Below are positions 25,021 to 35,947 of a DNA stretch of 64,000 bases, one piece after another. Numbering within the stretch: position 1 is the first letter of the stretch; each line of letters begins with the position of its first letter. Origin of the DNA: Clostridiales bacterium FE2011. GTDB taxonomy: Bacteria; Bacillota; Clostridia; Christensenellales; Aristaeellaceae. The DNA is taken from positions 3,348,001 to 3,412,000 of the forward strand of contig CP069418.1 in the NCBI GenBank assembly GCA_017569305.1, read 5' to 3'. Position numbers and translations under genes: made by a program. The notes under the pieces were generated by a model, which was given only the letters and a program-made list of their open reading frames with translations, was not told the origin of the DNA and made no database searches.

Positions 25021-26403
25021 ATGGAAAGACCAAACGCATGGAAAAACTACACAAAGACCGATCTCAAGAAGCTTGAGACGATCGCAAAGGAATACAAGGC
25101 TTTTATTGACGCCGGAAAGACGGAGCGGGAATGCGCCGTGCTGGCGATCGACGCACTGGAAAAGGCCGGATACGTGAACATGGAAAGCCTGATTGGCGGC
25201 AAGAAGAAACTGAAGGCCGGCGACAAGGTATACGTGAACCGGATGGGCAAAGCCGTATTGACCTTCCACATCGGCAAGAAGCCGCTGGCTGAAGGCATGA
25301 ACATCGTGGGCGCACACATCGACAGCCCGCGGCTGGACCTGAAGCAAAATCCCCTGTATGAAGACAACGATTTCGTACTGGCTGACACCCACTACTACGG
25401 CGGAATCAAAAAGTACCAGTGGACCACACGGGAACTGGCACTGCACGGCGTGGTGGCTAAGAAGGACGGAACCACCGTACAGATCTGCATCGGTGAGAAG
25501 GATGACGACCCGGTTGTCGGTATCACCGACTTGCTGATTCACCTGAGCCATGACCAGCTGGACAAGAAGCTGCGTGAAGCCATTACCGGCGAGAACCTGG
25601 ACATCATGCTGGGCGGCAAGCCGCTGAAGGACGAAGAAAAAGAGCCTGTGAAGGCCCAGATTCTCCAGATTCTGAAAGAGACTTACGGGATCGAGGAAGA
25701 GGATTTCTATTCCGCCGAAATCGAAGCTGTTCCTGCCGGAAAGGCAAGAGACTTCGGTCTTGACCGGAGCATGATCATGGGCTACGGTCATGACGACCGT
25801 GTCTGCGCTTTCGCGGAACTGAAGGCCGTTCTCGATCTGCCCGCCGTGCCGGAGTATACCTGCTGCGGTATGCTGGTTGACAAAGAAGAAATCGGCAGCG
25901 TGGGCGCAACGGGCATGAGGGCCAACTACCTGGAGAACTCTGTGGCCGAACTGCTGGAGCTGATGGGCGTATACAGCGAGCTGAACGTCCGCCGTGCACT
26001 GCAGAATAGCCGCATGCTGAGCTGCGACGTGAGCGCGGGTTTCGATCCCCTGTATGCATCTGCTTTTGAAAAGAAAAACTCCGCCATGCTTGGCAGAGGC
26101 GTGTGCTTCAACAAATATACCGGATCCGGCGGCAAGGGCGGCTCCAACGACGCGAACGCGGAGTTCATCGCCAAGCTGCGGAAGATCATGGATGACAACA
26201 AAGTATGCTGGCAGACGGCTGAACTGGGCAAGGTTGACCAGGGCGGCGGCGGAACGATCGCCTACATCTGTGCCCTGTACGGCATGGAAGTTATCGACAG
26301 CGGCGTGGCCGTGCTGAACATGCATTCCCCGATGGAAGTGATCAGCAAGGCTGACCTGTACGAATCCGTGAAGGCTTACAAGGCCTTTATGATCAACGCG
26401 TAA
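25021..26403 (+). CDS. M18 family aspartyl/methionyl aminopeptidase
   Basis: A 460-residue cytosolic zinc aminopeptidase that trims peptides, with preference for acidic N-termini in characterised relatives. Metal-ligand motifs are present in order: AHIDSPRLDL, the carboxylate pair DKEEIGSVGATG, and the final histidine in NMHSPMEVISKADLYE. The bacterial M18 domain order (peptidase core split by a dimerisation domain) fits. I start at the ATG at 25021, 10 bases after AAGGAG; the GTG at 25012 is too close to that site. Its last 11 bases overlap mutY on the other strand. Confidence 0.92.
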   Translation: MERPNAWKNYTKTDLKKLETIAKEYKAFIDAGKTERECAVLAIDALEKAGYVNMESLIGGKKKLKAGDKVYVNRMGKAVLTFHIGKKPLAEGMNIVGAHIDSPRLDLKQNPLYEDNDFVLADTHYYGGIKKYQWTTRELALHGVVAKKDGTTVQICIGEKDDDPVVGITDLLIHLSHDQLDKKLREAITGENLDIMLGGKPLKDEEKEPVKAQILQILKETYGIEEEDFYSAEIEAVPAGKARDFGLDRSMIMGYGHDDRVCAFAELKAVLDLPAVPEYTCCGMLVDKEEIGSVGATGMRANYLENSVAELLELMGVYSELNVRRALQNSRMLSCDVSAGFDPLYASAFEKKNSAMLGRGVCFNKYTGSGGKGGSNDANAEFIAKLRKIMDDNKVCWQTAELGKVDQGGGGTIAYICALYGMEVIDSGVAVLNMHSPMEVISKADLYESVKAYKAFMINA

Positions 26404-27427
26404 GGAGAGCCGCGGCGGCATTCATGGCTGCCGGAAGGGTGAGATCCTTCAGCCGGGAAACCGGAACAAACTCATAACCCGCAGGCGCGGAAGCAGACGC
26501 TTCCGCGTCTGTTTCATATATATGCATAAGCCAGATCTGGTGGGTGAAGACATGACGGGCGGTACCTGCATCCCGGAGGGGAGACAAGGACAGGTGAAGC
26601 TTCTTATTGGCAATGGGAAGAAGCTCTTCCGCAGAAGATTCACCTTCCAGCAGCGGGAAGCACCAGAGGCCCTGGAGCAGACGCTCAGTACGCTGGCGCA
26701 TGAGGACGCGGTCACCGGAACGGATAATCAGGAGAGCATAAGGAATAACCTTCTGAGGTTTGGCCTTGGGCAGGACGGGCAGATCCGCCGCATCTCCGGT
26801 TTTGAAAGCTTCACAGAAAGAAGAAAGAGGACAGCGGGCACAGTACGGCGTGCCGGGCACACAGACAGTGGCACCCAGATCCATGACAGCCTGGTTGTGA
26901 TCCCCGGGACGTTCCTGCGGAACGAGAGAAGCGGCCAGGGACTCGATGCGTTTGCGGGTATCAGGTTCCAGGGCGTCTGTACGGATGCCATAGATGCGTG
27001 AAAGAACGCGGATGACATTGCCGTCCACCGCGGGGATCGGAACATCATAGGCAATGGAAGCGATAGCACCGGCGGTATAGGGGCCGATGCCCTGGATCTT
27101 TTTCATCTTTTCCGGATCCCGGGGCAGGACACCGTCATATTCAGCCATGACCTGGCGGGCACCCTTCCAGAGATTGCGGGCACGGGAATAATAGCCCAGC
27201 CCTTCCCAGGCCTTCAGGACATCTTCCTCCTGCGCTTCAGCCAGGGCGGCAAGGGAAGGAAAACGGGTAAGAAAACGATCATAATAGGAAAGAACGGTTT
27301 CCACACGGGTCTGCTGGAGCATGGCCTCGCTGACCCAGGTACGATAGGCATCATGAAAGCCGCGCCAGGGCAGATCCCGGGCACAGCGGTCATACCAGTC
27401 CAGAAGGGCGGCCGTCAGCTTTTCCAT
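26393..27427 (-). CDS. mutY: A/G-specific adenine DNA glycosylase
   Basis: Removes adenine mispaired with 8-oxoguanine. The N-terminal part has the catalytic glutamate region SEAMLQQTRVETV, the helix-hairpin-helix IQGIGPYTAGAIAS and the catalytic aspartate in AVDGNVIRV. A [4Fe-4S] cluster is encoded as C-x6-C-x2-C-x5-C (CVPGTPYCARCPLSSFC). The C-terminal NUDIX-like domain that reads 8-oxoG begins near residue 230. Full length at 344 residues. AGGAG lies 9 bases before the ATG. Tail-to-tail with the aminopeptidase gene with an 11-base overlap and no terminator. Confidence 0.95.
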   Translation of the reverse strand: MEKLTAALLDWYDRCARDLPWRGFHDAYRTWVSEAMLQQTRVETVLSYYDRFLTRFPSLAALAEAQEEDVLKAWEGLGYYSRARNLWKGARQVMAEYDGVLPRDPEKMKKIQGIGPYTAGAIASIAYDVPIPAVDGNVIRVLSRIYGIRTDALEPDTRKRIESLAASLVPQERPGDHNQAVMDLGATVCVPGTPYCARCPLSSFCEAFKTGDAADLPVLPKAKPQKVIPYALLIIRSGDRVLMRQRTERLLQGLWCFPLLEGESSAEELLPIANKKLHLSLSPLRDAGTARHVFTHQIWLMHIYETDAEASASAPAGYEFVPVSRLKDLTLPAAMNAAAALLTR

Positions 27428-27574
27428 ACAACAAACTCCTGTGAAAAATGGTCAGAAGGATTGTAACACAAGGATTCCGGCAGAAGAAACGAAGAAATAC
27501 GACGAAAACCGGAGTATACAAAAGTATAAAAGAGTAAAAACAAGAAAAATACATAATAACGGGCCCGTAATCAC

Positions 27575-27603
27575 TTGCGCTAAAAGGGTAAAAGCATTAT
27601 ATT
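27575..27603 (+). promoter_or_regulatory. Promoter of groESL
   Basis: TTGCGC (27575-27580), 17-base spacer, TATATT (27598-27603). Transcription would start immediately before the CIRCE operator. Confidence 0.65.
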
Positions 27604-27615
27604 ACTTTCTGGTTG

Positions 27616-27642
27616 TTAGCACTCCATATGTTCGAGTGCTAA
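27616..27642. promoter_or_regulatory. CIRCE operator (HrcA binding site)
   Basis: Perfect TTAGCACTC-N9-GAGTGCTAA inverted repeat, the classical heat-shock operator bound by HrcA. No hrcA gene is in the window. Confidence 0.97.
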
Positions 27643-27963
<321 letters not shown>

Positions 27964-27984
27964 TAGGAAAAAGTTGATTTGAAA

Positions 27985-28093
27985 ATGAAATATTGAATCG
28001 CAATGCGATTCAATATGAAATATCCGGCTCCGCCGGATGTGAAATATTGGCCAAAGGCCAATGTGAAATATTCGCTTCGCGAATGTTAGATGA
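27985..28093 (+). repeat. Four-hairpin element A8, inside the groES-groEL operon
   Basis: Arms ATTGAATCGC, ATCCGGC, ATTGGCC and ATTCGC with GTGAAATAT linkers; the tail GTTAGATGAATAA runs into the groEL ribosome site. It must be transcribed as part of the groESL mRNA. Confidence 0.9.
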
Positions 28094-28097
28094 ATAA

Positions 28098-29738
<1,641 letters not shown>

Positions 29739-29810
29739 TTCCTTATAAGGATTAAACCTTAAAGGAATTCAATAATTCGATAAATAAACACATTTATTTA
29801 TCGAATAGTC

Positions 29811-29841
29811 AAAAAGGCACCTGTTTTGCAGGTGCCTTTTT
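29811..29841 (+). terminator. Terminator of groESL
   Basis: AAAAAGGCACCTG, TTTTG loop, CAGGTGCCTTTTT. An additional AT-rich hairpin ATTCGATAAATAAA with its complement lies just before it (about 29775-29806). Confidence 0.9.
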
Positions 29842-29843
29842 GA

Positions 29844-29961
29844 ATGATATGTTGCTTCGCAACATGATATATCGGCTTCATGCCGATATGATAGATAAGG
29901 CGGTGAAAACACCGCCTTATATGATATATCCCGCGTAAACGCGGGATGTGATTATAGTGTT
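29844..29961 (+). repeat. Four-hairpin element B6
   Basis: Arms GTTGC, ATATCGGC (TTCAT loop), ATAAGGCGGTG and ATCCCGC with ATGATAT linkers, tail GTGATTATAGTGTT. It begins directly after the groESL terminator. The rest of the gap to metA holds only the metA promoter. Confidence 0.9.
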
Positions 29962-30081
29962 TAAACTAAATATATAACGGTTAAGTGAAGAAGTGGTATT
30001 GAAGGTTTGTATTCGTTGTGTTTTTAAGGGTATATAAGGACGCGTTCACGTGTTGTTCATGTGGTTTTCAGGGAAAGGAAC

Positions 30082-30110
30082 TTGATTAAAAGGGCGGGAA
30101 AGAATACAAT
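30082..30110 (+). promoter_or_regulatory. Promoter of metA
   Basis: TTGATT (30082-30087), 17-base spacer, TACAAT (30105-30110). No SAM riboswitch or T-box was recognised in the short leader. Confidence 0.6.
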
Positions 30111-30144
30111 ATTGCACAGTAAACGCCAGGAAGGAAGATGCACT

Positions 30145-31065
30145 ATGCCGATAAAGATTTCGAATGAACTGCCGGCGTATAAAACGCTGACGGATGAGAA
30201 TATCTTCGTGATGACGGAAAACCGGGCAACGACCCAGGATATCCGTCCGCTGCGAATCGCCATCGTGAATCTGATGCCCACGAAGATTGATACTGAAACT
30301 CAGCTGCTGCGCTTGCTGGGCAATACGTCGCTGCAGGTAGAAACAGAACTTGTAAAGATGAAGAGCCATGTATCAAAGAATACATCGGCTGAGCACCTGA
30401 CCGCCTTCTATAAGGAATTTGATGATATCCGCAACCAGAACTTTGACGGCATGATTATCACCGGCGCACCGGTGGAACAGATGCCTTTTGAAGAAGTGGA
30501 ATACTGGGACGAACTGTGCGAGATCATGGAATGGAGCAAGAAGCACGTACACAGCACCTTCCATATCTGCTGGGGTGCGCAGGCTGCGCTGTACTACCAC
30601 TTCGGCATTCCGAAGATTCCGCTGGAAAAGAAGCTGTTCGGCGTATTCCAGCACAAGGCAGAGCGGAAGAACTACATCCTGCTCCGCGGCTTTGACGACG
30701 TGTTTATGGCTCCCCACAGCCGGCACACGACCGTCAGGCGCGAAGACCTGGAAAAGTGCGGAAAGCTCAAAATCCTGGCATCATCTGAAGAAGCAGGCGT
30801 TTACGCGATGATCACGGAAAACGGCCGGCAGGTTTTCATCATGGGACACAGCGAGTACGATCCGAGAACACTGGAAAAGGAGTACCTGCGGGACAAGAAC
30901 GCGGGACTGCCGATTGAGGTTCCGAAAAACTATTATCCGAATGACGATGATACCCAGGAACCGCTGGTAACCTGGCGCAGCCACGCGAACCTGCTGTACG
31001 CCAACTGGCTGAACTACATGGTTTACCAGACCACACCGTATGATCTGAACGAGATCAATGAATGA
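30145..31065 (+). CDS. metA: Homoserine O-acyltransferase (MetA family)
   Basis: Activates homoserine for methionine synthesis. The 306-residue length, the [23 protein letters not shown] start and the catalytic cysteine in [15 protein letters not shown] are typical; the later GHSEYD and ERLIPW-equivalent regions are present. Members of this family in Firmicutes often use acetyl-CoA although many are named succinyltransferases, so the acyl donor is open. GGAAGGAAG precedes the ATG. The tldD gene begins 13 bases after its stop. Confidence 0.93.
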   Translation: MPIKISNELPAYKTLTDENIFVMTENRATTQDIRPLRIAIVNLMPTKIDTETQLLRLLGNTSLQVETELVKMKSHVSKNTSAEHLTAFYKEFDDIRNQNFDGMIITGAPVEQMPFEEVEYWDELCEIMEWSKKHVHSTFHICWGAQAALYYHFGIPKIPLEKKLFGVFQHKAERKNYILLRGFDDVFMAPHSRHTTVRREDLEKCGKLKILASSEEAGVYAMITENGRQVFIMGHSEYDPRTLEKEYLRDKNAGLPIEVPKNYYPNDDDTQEPLVTWRSHANLLYANWLNYMVYQTTPYDLNEINE

Positions 31066-31078
31066 AAGGAAGAACAAA

Positions 31079-32464
31079 ATGCTGCAGGATATACTGACAG
31101 ATAAAAAAGCCCTGTTTGCAGACGGCGCTCATACCGAGCTCCGCGGACAGAACAACAGGACCCGCAGGGCCGTTCTGCTGAACGGCGCCCTGATGGGGAA
31201 CGTACGCTCCGACGTATCCGGCGTTTCCGCCCGGGTATACGAGGGCGGCGTATACGGTTTCTCCTCCATGGCCGAATATACCGGCGAGGCGGCAGAAATG
31301 GTGCTGAAGGCCGCGACAGAGAACGCTGCTTTTATGAACAAGCATGCAGGAATTGGAAAGCCCGCCCTGCCGAAAATGGCACTGAAGCAGATGCCCACAC
31401 AGGAAGATATCAAGGATGCGGAACAAAAGCTGTATGTGGATTTTGCCCGTGAGGCAGACGCATACATCACCAAGAAGTATCCGAACCTGGTCAGCCGCAC
31501 AATCGTTGCCATGGAAGACTCCATGGAGAAGCTGATTGTGACCTCTGACGGAGCAAGCGGACACATCCTGGCGCCCAGATCCTATATGTACGTTGTGCTG
31601 ACAGCGCAGACGGACGCAGGCACGCCGGTGGAACTGTTCCAGGCGTTCGGCGGCAGCGGCGTGTTCAGCGACAATTTTGCCGACCCGACCAAGCTGCACG
31701 CAGAGATTGACGACCTGTATGAAAAGCTGATGCAGAAGCGGGAAGGCGTATACGCAGATGCCGGCGAAAAGACCGTGATTTTGGACGGTATGATGAGCGG
31801 CATGCTGAGCCATGAAGCTGTGGGACATACCGTGGAAGCGGACCTGGTGCTGGGCGGCAGCGTAGCAGGCCCGTGCCTGAACAAGCGGGTAGCCAGCGAC
31901 CTGGTGACCCTGACAGACTTTGCACATACTGCATTTGGCGAGAAGTGCCCGCTGCCGGTGTACATCGACGACGAAGGCACCGAAGCGGTGGATTCTCCGC
32001 TGATTGTGAACGGTATACTGACCGGATATATGAACAGCCGGGAAAGCGCACAGCACTTCGGCATGACTCCCCAGGGCAACGCTCGTGCATGGCTGTTCCA
32101 GGATGAACCGCTGATCCGGATGCGCAATACCTCCATCCACCCCGGCAAAGACAAACTGGAGGACATGATTGCATCCGTAGACGACGGATACTACCTGATC
32201 CAGTCCAACAACGGACAGGCGGACACGACGGGCGAATTCATGTTCGGCGTGACAATGGGATACGAAATCAAGAACGGCAAGCTCGGCAAGGCCCTGCTGG
32301 ATACAACGATTTCCGGCGTGGCTTTCGAGATGCTGAAGACGGTTGACATGGTCAGCGATAAGGTTGTGTGGGTGAGTTCCGGTATGTGCGGAAAGAAACA
32401 GCCGATGCCGGTAGGCATGGGCGGCCCCGCGTTGCGCTGCAAGGTTAAGATCGGAGGCCGATAA
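31079..32464 (+). CDS. tldD: TldD metalloprotease subunit
   Basis: A 461-residue member of the TldD/PmbA family, the zinc-bearing half of a heterodimeric protease that degrades unfolded peptides and, in some bacteria, matures microcin- or RiPP-type peptides. The active site HEAVGHTVEAD (HExxxH) is intact, as is the C-terminal GMCGKKQPMPVGMGGP motif. AAAGGAAG supports the ATG at 31079. An in-frame ATG at 31058 would overlap metA. Directly followed by tldE; no peptide-precursor gene is obvious nearby. Confidence 0.93.
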   Translation: MLQDILTDKKALFADGAHTELRGQNNRTRRAVLLNGALMGNVRSDVSGVSARVYEGGVYGFSSMAEYTGEAAEMVLKAATENAAFMNKHAGIGKPALPKMALKQMPTQEDIKDAEQKLYVDFAREADAYITKKYPNLVSRTIVAMEDSMEKLIVTSDGASGHILAPRSYMYVVLTAQTDAGTPVELFQAFGGSGVFSDNFADPTKLHAEIDDLYEKLMQKREGVYADAGEKTVILDGMMSGMLSHEAVGHTVEADLVLGGSVAGPCLNKRVASDLVTLTDFAHTAFGEKCPLPVYIDDEGTEAVDSPLIVNGILTGYMNSRESAQHFGMTPQGNARAWLFQDEPLIRMRNTSIHPGKDKLEDMIASVDDGYYLIQSNNGQADTTGEFMFGVTMGYEIKNGKLGKALLDTTISGVAFEMLKTVDMVSDKVVWVSSGMCGKKQPMPVGMGGPALRCKVKIGGR

Positions 32465-32465
32465 G

Positions 32466-33767
32466 ATGGATAGAATGAAAGAACTGGCCAGAGAGATCCT
32501 GGCGGAAGCAAAAGCAAAGGGCGCAGAATATGCCCAGTGCAGCGTCAGCGAGGGCGAGAAAAAGGAATTCAATGTGGACGGCGGCAGATTCTCCCTGATG
32601 AGATCGCTATTTAACCGCAACGTCACCATTACGCTGCTGAAGGATCAAAAGAAGGGCACAGTAGCGATCAACAAGTTTGATATCGAAACGGTGAAGAATG
32701 CCGTTTCTGACGCGATAGCGGCTGCAGAAAGCGGTCAGCCGGACGAAGCATGGGAATACGCAAAAGAGCCCGTTGAAAAGGAATATACGGACGGCGCCCC
32801 GGAATGCGATACCGACAAGCTGTTCATGCGGACGAAGGAACTGCTGGAGAGCATCAAGGAGAAGCACCCGACGATCCTGATGGAGCAGATGATCACCGAA
32901 CATAACAGCGGCACAGAAGTGTTTATGAACACAAACGGCGTGAACTATGTGACGAAATACGGCGCATACACTTTCAGCCTGATGTATTCCGCACATGAAG
33001 GAGAGAAGAGCACATCCTTCTATGGCAGCGATATCACGCTGAAGACGCTGGATAAGCCGGTGCTGGAATGCGGCAAGATCGACTGGGAAATCAGCATGGT
33101 TGAAAAGCAGCTGGATCCGATCTCCCTGGAAGGTAAATTTAATGGACCGGTGATCCTGGCTCCCATGGCACTATACGAGATCGTACTGAGTACGATTATG
33201 GGCAACTTTGTCGGCGACGCCTGCATGATTGACGGCACCAGCATATGGAAAGACAAGCTGGGTGAACAGGTGGCAGATCCGCGGTTCAACATGAGCTCTG
33301 AACCCTACAACGACGACGTTGTGGTTCCGAACCGGCACACCGCGGAAGGATACGAGACAGAGAACTTTGACCTGATCAAGGACGGAAAGCTGAACAGCTT
33401 CTGCCTGAGCCAATACGCTGCAAACAAGACCGGAAACAAACGGTCCGGAAACACCGGAAGGAACATACATGTTGCGGCCGGAGAAAAAACGCTGGAAGAA
33501 ATCATCAGCGGAATCGACAAAGGACTGCTGGTAATGAGATTCTCGGGTGGACAGCCGGCGGCGAGCGGGGAATATTCCGGAGTTGCAAAGAATAGTTTCC
33601 TTATTGAAAACGGGAAGATCAGTAAAGCTATCTCGGAGACAATGATTAGTGGCTGTGTACCGGAGATGCTGGTAAACATTCGCGATATCAGTAAAGATAT
33701 CGCGAATGACGGAAACAATTCTTTGCCGTTTATTGCCTTCGATGGCGTTACCATATCTGGCAAATGA
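32466..33767 (+). CDS. tldE: TldE/PmbA protease subunit
   Basis: The 433-residue partner of TldD. It shares the fold (SVSEGEKKEFNVDGGRF start, GNTGRNIHVAAGE and FLIENGKI motifs) but has no HExxxH, as expected for the non-catalytic half. GGAGG lies at the end of tldD, so the two are translationally linked. The stop codon TGA is formed by the first linker (ATGAAAT) of hairpin element A9. Confidence 0.92.
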   Translation: MDRMKELAREILAEAKAKGAEYAQCSVSEGEKKEFNVDGGRFSLMRSLFNRNVTITLLKDQKKGTVAINKFDIETVKNAVSDAIAAAESGQPDEAWEYAKEPVEKEYTDGAPECDTDKLFMRTKELLESIKEKHPTILMEQMITEHNSGTEVFMNTNGVNYVTKYGAYTFSLMYSAHEGEKSTSFYGSDITLKTLDKPVLECGKIDWEISMVEKQLDPISLEGKFNGPVILAPMALYEIVLSTIMGNFVGDACMIDGTSIWKDKLGEQVADPRFNMSSEPYNDDVVVPNRHTAEGYETENFDLIKDGKLNSFCLSQYAANKTGNKRSGNTGRNIHVAAGEKTLEEIISGIDKGLLVMRFSGGQPAASGEYSGVAKNSFLIENGKISKAISETMISGCVPEMLVNIRDISKDIANDGNNSLPFIAFDGVTISGK

Positions 33768-33890
33768 AATATTTGGCTTCGCCAAATGTGAAATATTGGC
33801 CGTGCCGGCCAATGTGAAATATAGAGCTGCAATGCTGATGCATTGCAGCTCTATATGAAATATCCGTCTTACGACGGATGTGATAGATAC
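33764..33890 (+). repeat. Four-hairpin element A9, overlapping the tldE stop codon
   Basis: Arms ATTTGGC, ATTGGCC, ATAGAGCTGCAATGC and ATCCGTC, GTGAAATAT linkers, tail GTGATAGATACTTTGCCGCC. The third hairpin is again the long one. The tail equals that of B2. Confidence 0.9.
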
Positions 33891-33948
33891 TTTGCCGCCA
33901 AGTTCCAGACGCTTGGGAATTATGAATAGTTGAAGCAGATAGTATACG

Positions 33949-33978
33949 AAAAAACCTCCATCTGACGATGGAGGTTTT
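33949..33978 (-). terminator. Terminator of the tRNA-Trp gene
   Basis: AAAACCTCCATC, 4-base loop and its complement, followed on the minus strand by a run of six T residues. It begins about five bases after the tRNA CCA end. Confidence 0.9.
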
Positions 33979-33982
33979 CTCT

Positions 33983-34056
33983 TGGCAGGGGCAGAAGGAT
34001 TCGAACCCTCAACAAAGGTTTTGGAGACCCACGTGTTACCATTACACCATGCCCCT
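33983..34056 (-). tRNA. trnW: tRNA-Trp (anticodon CCA)
   Basis: The minus strand folds as a cloverleaf: acceptor AGGGGCA/TGCCCCT, D arm GTGT/ACAC, anticodon loop CTCCAAA with CCA, T arm GAGGG-TTCGAAT-CCTTC, discriminator G and encoded CCA. One U-U mismatch is at the top of the anticodon stem. Confidence 0.95.
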
Positions 34057-34076
34057 ATTGCATTCGCAACAGTGGC

Positions 34077-34106
34077 ATTATATGAAAAAACATACCACTT
34101 TGTCAA
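34077..34106 (-). promoter_or_regulatory. Promoter of tRNA-Trp
   Basis: Minus-strand TTGACA (34101-34106), 18-base spacer, TATAAT (34077-34082): both hexamers match the consensus exactly. Confidence 0.85.
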
Positions 34107-34140
34107 GGTAATTTTTTGTTTATCATATGTCTCTTTATTC

Positions 34141-34169
34141 TTGCCACAATTCTCGTGATTTTATATACT
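34141..34169 (+). promoter_or_regulatory. Promoter of the four-helix-bundle gene
   Basis: TTGCCA (34141-34146), 17-base spacer, TATACT (34164-34169). Confidence 0.6.
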
Positions 34170-34202
34170 TTTCATATAATTAATCTTACCTGAGGTGATC
34201 AT

Positions 34203-34556
34203 ATGGAGGAAAATAAACTCGTAGATATTTCCATGGACTTTGCAGTTTCAGTTTTAGATATTACCGGTAAGATAAAAGGACATTATTCATTAGTAAATCA
34301 GCTTGAAAGGTCAGCTACATCCATTGGCGCTAATATACATGAAGCCTGCTATGCGCACAGTAAAGCGGATTTCATTTCAAAAATGCAGATTGCACTGAAG
34401 GAATGTTATGAGACCAAATACTGGCTTGAGCTCTTCTGCAGAGGTTCTCTTGGTGAGCAAGAATCTCTTCAGAACCTTCGTGATCAATGCGGCACGATAA
34501 GGCGTCTACTTGTTGCATCACTAAACACAGCAAAAAGGAACAAAGATCAGTTATAA
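34203..34556 (+). CDS. Four-helix-bundle protein (S23/IVS-encoded family)
   Basis: A 117-residue helical protein with the family pattern SMDFAVSVLDI...LVNQLERSATSIGANIHEACYAHSKADFISKMQIALKECYETKYWLELF. Relatives are encoded within 23S rRNA intervening sequences or stand alone; biochemical function is not established, and some occur with retroelements. Codons are visibly AT-richer than those of neighbours, which suggests recent acquisition. GAGGTG precedes the ATG. It stands alone between tRNA-Trp and a convergent AraC gene, followed by the inverted hairpin element A10. Confidence 0.85.
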   Translation: MEENKLVDISMDFAVSVLDITGKIKGHYSLVNQLERSATSIGANIHEACYAHSKADFISKMQIALKECYETKYWLELFCRGSLGEQESLQNLRDQCGTIRRLLVASLNTAKRNKDQL

Positions 34557-34567
34557 AAAAGGCGAAA

Positions 34568-34692
34568 AGTAAATTTCACATCCTGCATAGCAGGATATTT
34601 CACATAAAGCTGCATCACACATATGATGCAGCTTTATATTTCACGTTTGCCGCAGGCAAACATTTCATATTCGGCGCAGCCGAATATTTCAT
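34568..34692 (-). repeat. Four-hairpin element A10 (reverse orientation)
   Basis: The only copy with linkers on the minus strand. Read on that strand the arms are ATTCGGC, GTTTGCC, ATAAAGCTGCATC and ATCCTGC. The long hairpin is third. It lies downstream of the minus-strand AraC gene. Confidence 0.9.
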
Positions 34693-34726
34693 TTACAATT
34701 ATTCTTTCTTATTTTTAGTTTTCACA

Positions 34727-35638
34727 TTACAGATCCAGCGCTTTTGCTTTGGACTGGTGGGCCTGGAGCTGGGCGCGATACTCACTGGGAGAAACACCGG
34801 TGAGTTTTTTGAAAGAACGAAGGAAATTGGAATAGTCTCCAAAGCCGCATAAATCAGAAATCTCGCCTAAGGAAATCTCTTCGAAGAGTTTTTCCCTGGC
34901 GAGCATAACACGGCGGTAAATGATGTAGTTATAGACGCTGTGGTGAACATAATGCATGAACTCATGTGAAAGGGTAGAGACGCTGATGCCGAATTGCTCT
35001 GAAAGAGAATCGAGGGTCAGATGCTCAATAAAATGCTCATTGATATATACCAGCACCTGATGCATTAAAGGATTCAATGAGGTGTTTGGCTGCTGGGGTG
35101 AAATATCCTCCATCGTATCAAGAATGATCCGGAAGAAAGGAAGAAGATAAGAAAGATCCCTGAAATGATCCAGGGGAGAAAACTTTTCGCAGTTTGCCAT
35201 GAGCGTTTTCAGGTATTCAGTACATTCAGATGCTGTTTCCTCAGAAAGATTATAAATCAGACAGCCCTGACCTTTCAGCTTTTCCGAAAAAAGCTGGGGC
35301 AGGTCAATCTGTCCGCTGCCAATCGTGGACAGGTAATCAGCTGAACAGTAAAGGAAAGCCCGCTCATAACGCGGAAGAACCTGATCCCACATGAGGCCAT
35401 GCATATGGAATGGAGGAACAATGACCAGCTGATTTGGCTGAAGAAGATAAATTTCATTATCCACGCCAAAGTCCCGGGCACCACTGATATGGAGAAAGAA
35501 TTCATAGAAGTCGTGGCAATGATAACCGTAACGCGGCTTGTTCAGTGATATGCCATAATAGCCTTCATAATCACTGCGACCGTGTCCCATAGAACAATAA
35601 CCGAAGTTGGATAAGGATACCTGACCGGAATTACTCAT
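34727..35638 (-). CDS. AraC-family transcriptional regulator
   Basis: A 303-residue regulator with an N-terminal cupin-like sugar-sensing domain (YHCHDFYEFFLHISG...LLQPNQLVIVPPFHMHGL) and two C-terminal helix-turn-helix motifs (about 205-295; LTLDSLSEQFGISVSTLSHEF and LGEISDLCGFGDYSNFLRSFKKLTGVSPSEYR). It is divergent from the ABC permease gene and probably activates it. A paralogue lies at 39710. Direct repeats TGTATACAAAA in the shared upstream region are candidate binding sites. GGAGGG lies 7 bases before the ATG. Confidence 0.9.
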   Translation of the reverse strand: MSNSGQVSLSNFGYCSMGHGRSDYEGYYGISLNKPRYGYHCHDFYEFFLHISGARDFGVDNEIYLLQPNQLVIVPPFHMHGLMWDQVLPRYERAFLYCSADYLSTIGSGQIDLPQLFSEKLKGQGCLIYNLSEETASECTEYLKTLMANCEKFSPLDHFRDLSYLLPFFRIILDTMEDISPQQPNTSLNPLMHQVLVYINEHFIEHLTLDSLSEQFGISVSTLSHEFMHYVHHSVYNYIIYRRVMLAREKLFEEISLGEISDLCGFGDYSNFLRSFKKLTGVSPSEYRAQLQAHQSKAKALDL

Positions 35639-35686
35639 AACATTTCCCTCCGGAGGAGTATCTGAATTGCAATAATTATAAGGCTA

Positions 35687-35718
35687 TGTATACAAAAAGT
35701 ACAAGATTGTATACAAAA
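35687..35718. promoter_or_regulatory. Direct repeats, candidate AraC-type binding sites
   Basis: TGTATACAAAA at 35687-35697 and again at 35708-35718, 21 bp apart (two helical turns), as AraC-type regulators bind. A similar TGCATACAAAG lies before the second AraC gene (40633-40643). The remaining 230 bases to the permease are AT-rich; a TATAAT-like box is visible near 35880 but no good -35. Confidence 0.5.
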
Positions 35719-35947
35719 CATGAACAACTCGTGTATGAATTCATAAAAAAGTATTTATATAAAAATACAACATGATACTGGTTAAAAACTCAGATTGTAT
35801 GCAATAGACAGTACAGATAAAGCAGGATGTGCATAGTTTATGACATGATTTGCATGGAAAGTATATAAATTGTGCACATATAATACAGGTGAAACGGACA
35901 ATAATTGACCATATTACGCAAAAGAAATGCATGCAAGGGGGAAGCAT

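Noticed and set aside
29962..30144. SAM or other riboswitch upstream of metA
   Set aside because: The promoter placed at 30082 leaves a leader of only about 30 bases and no conserved aptamer motif was seen.
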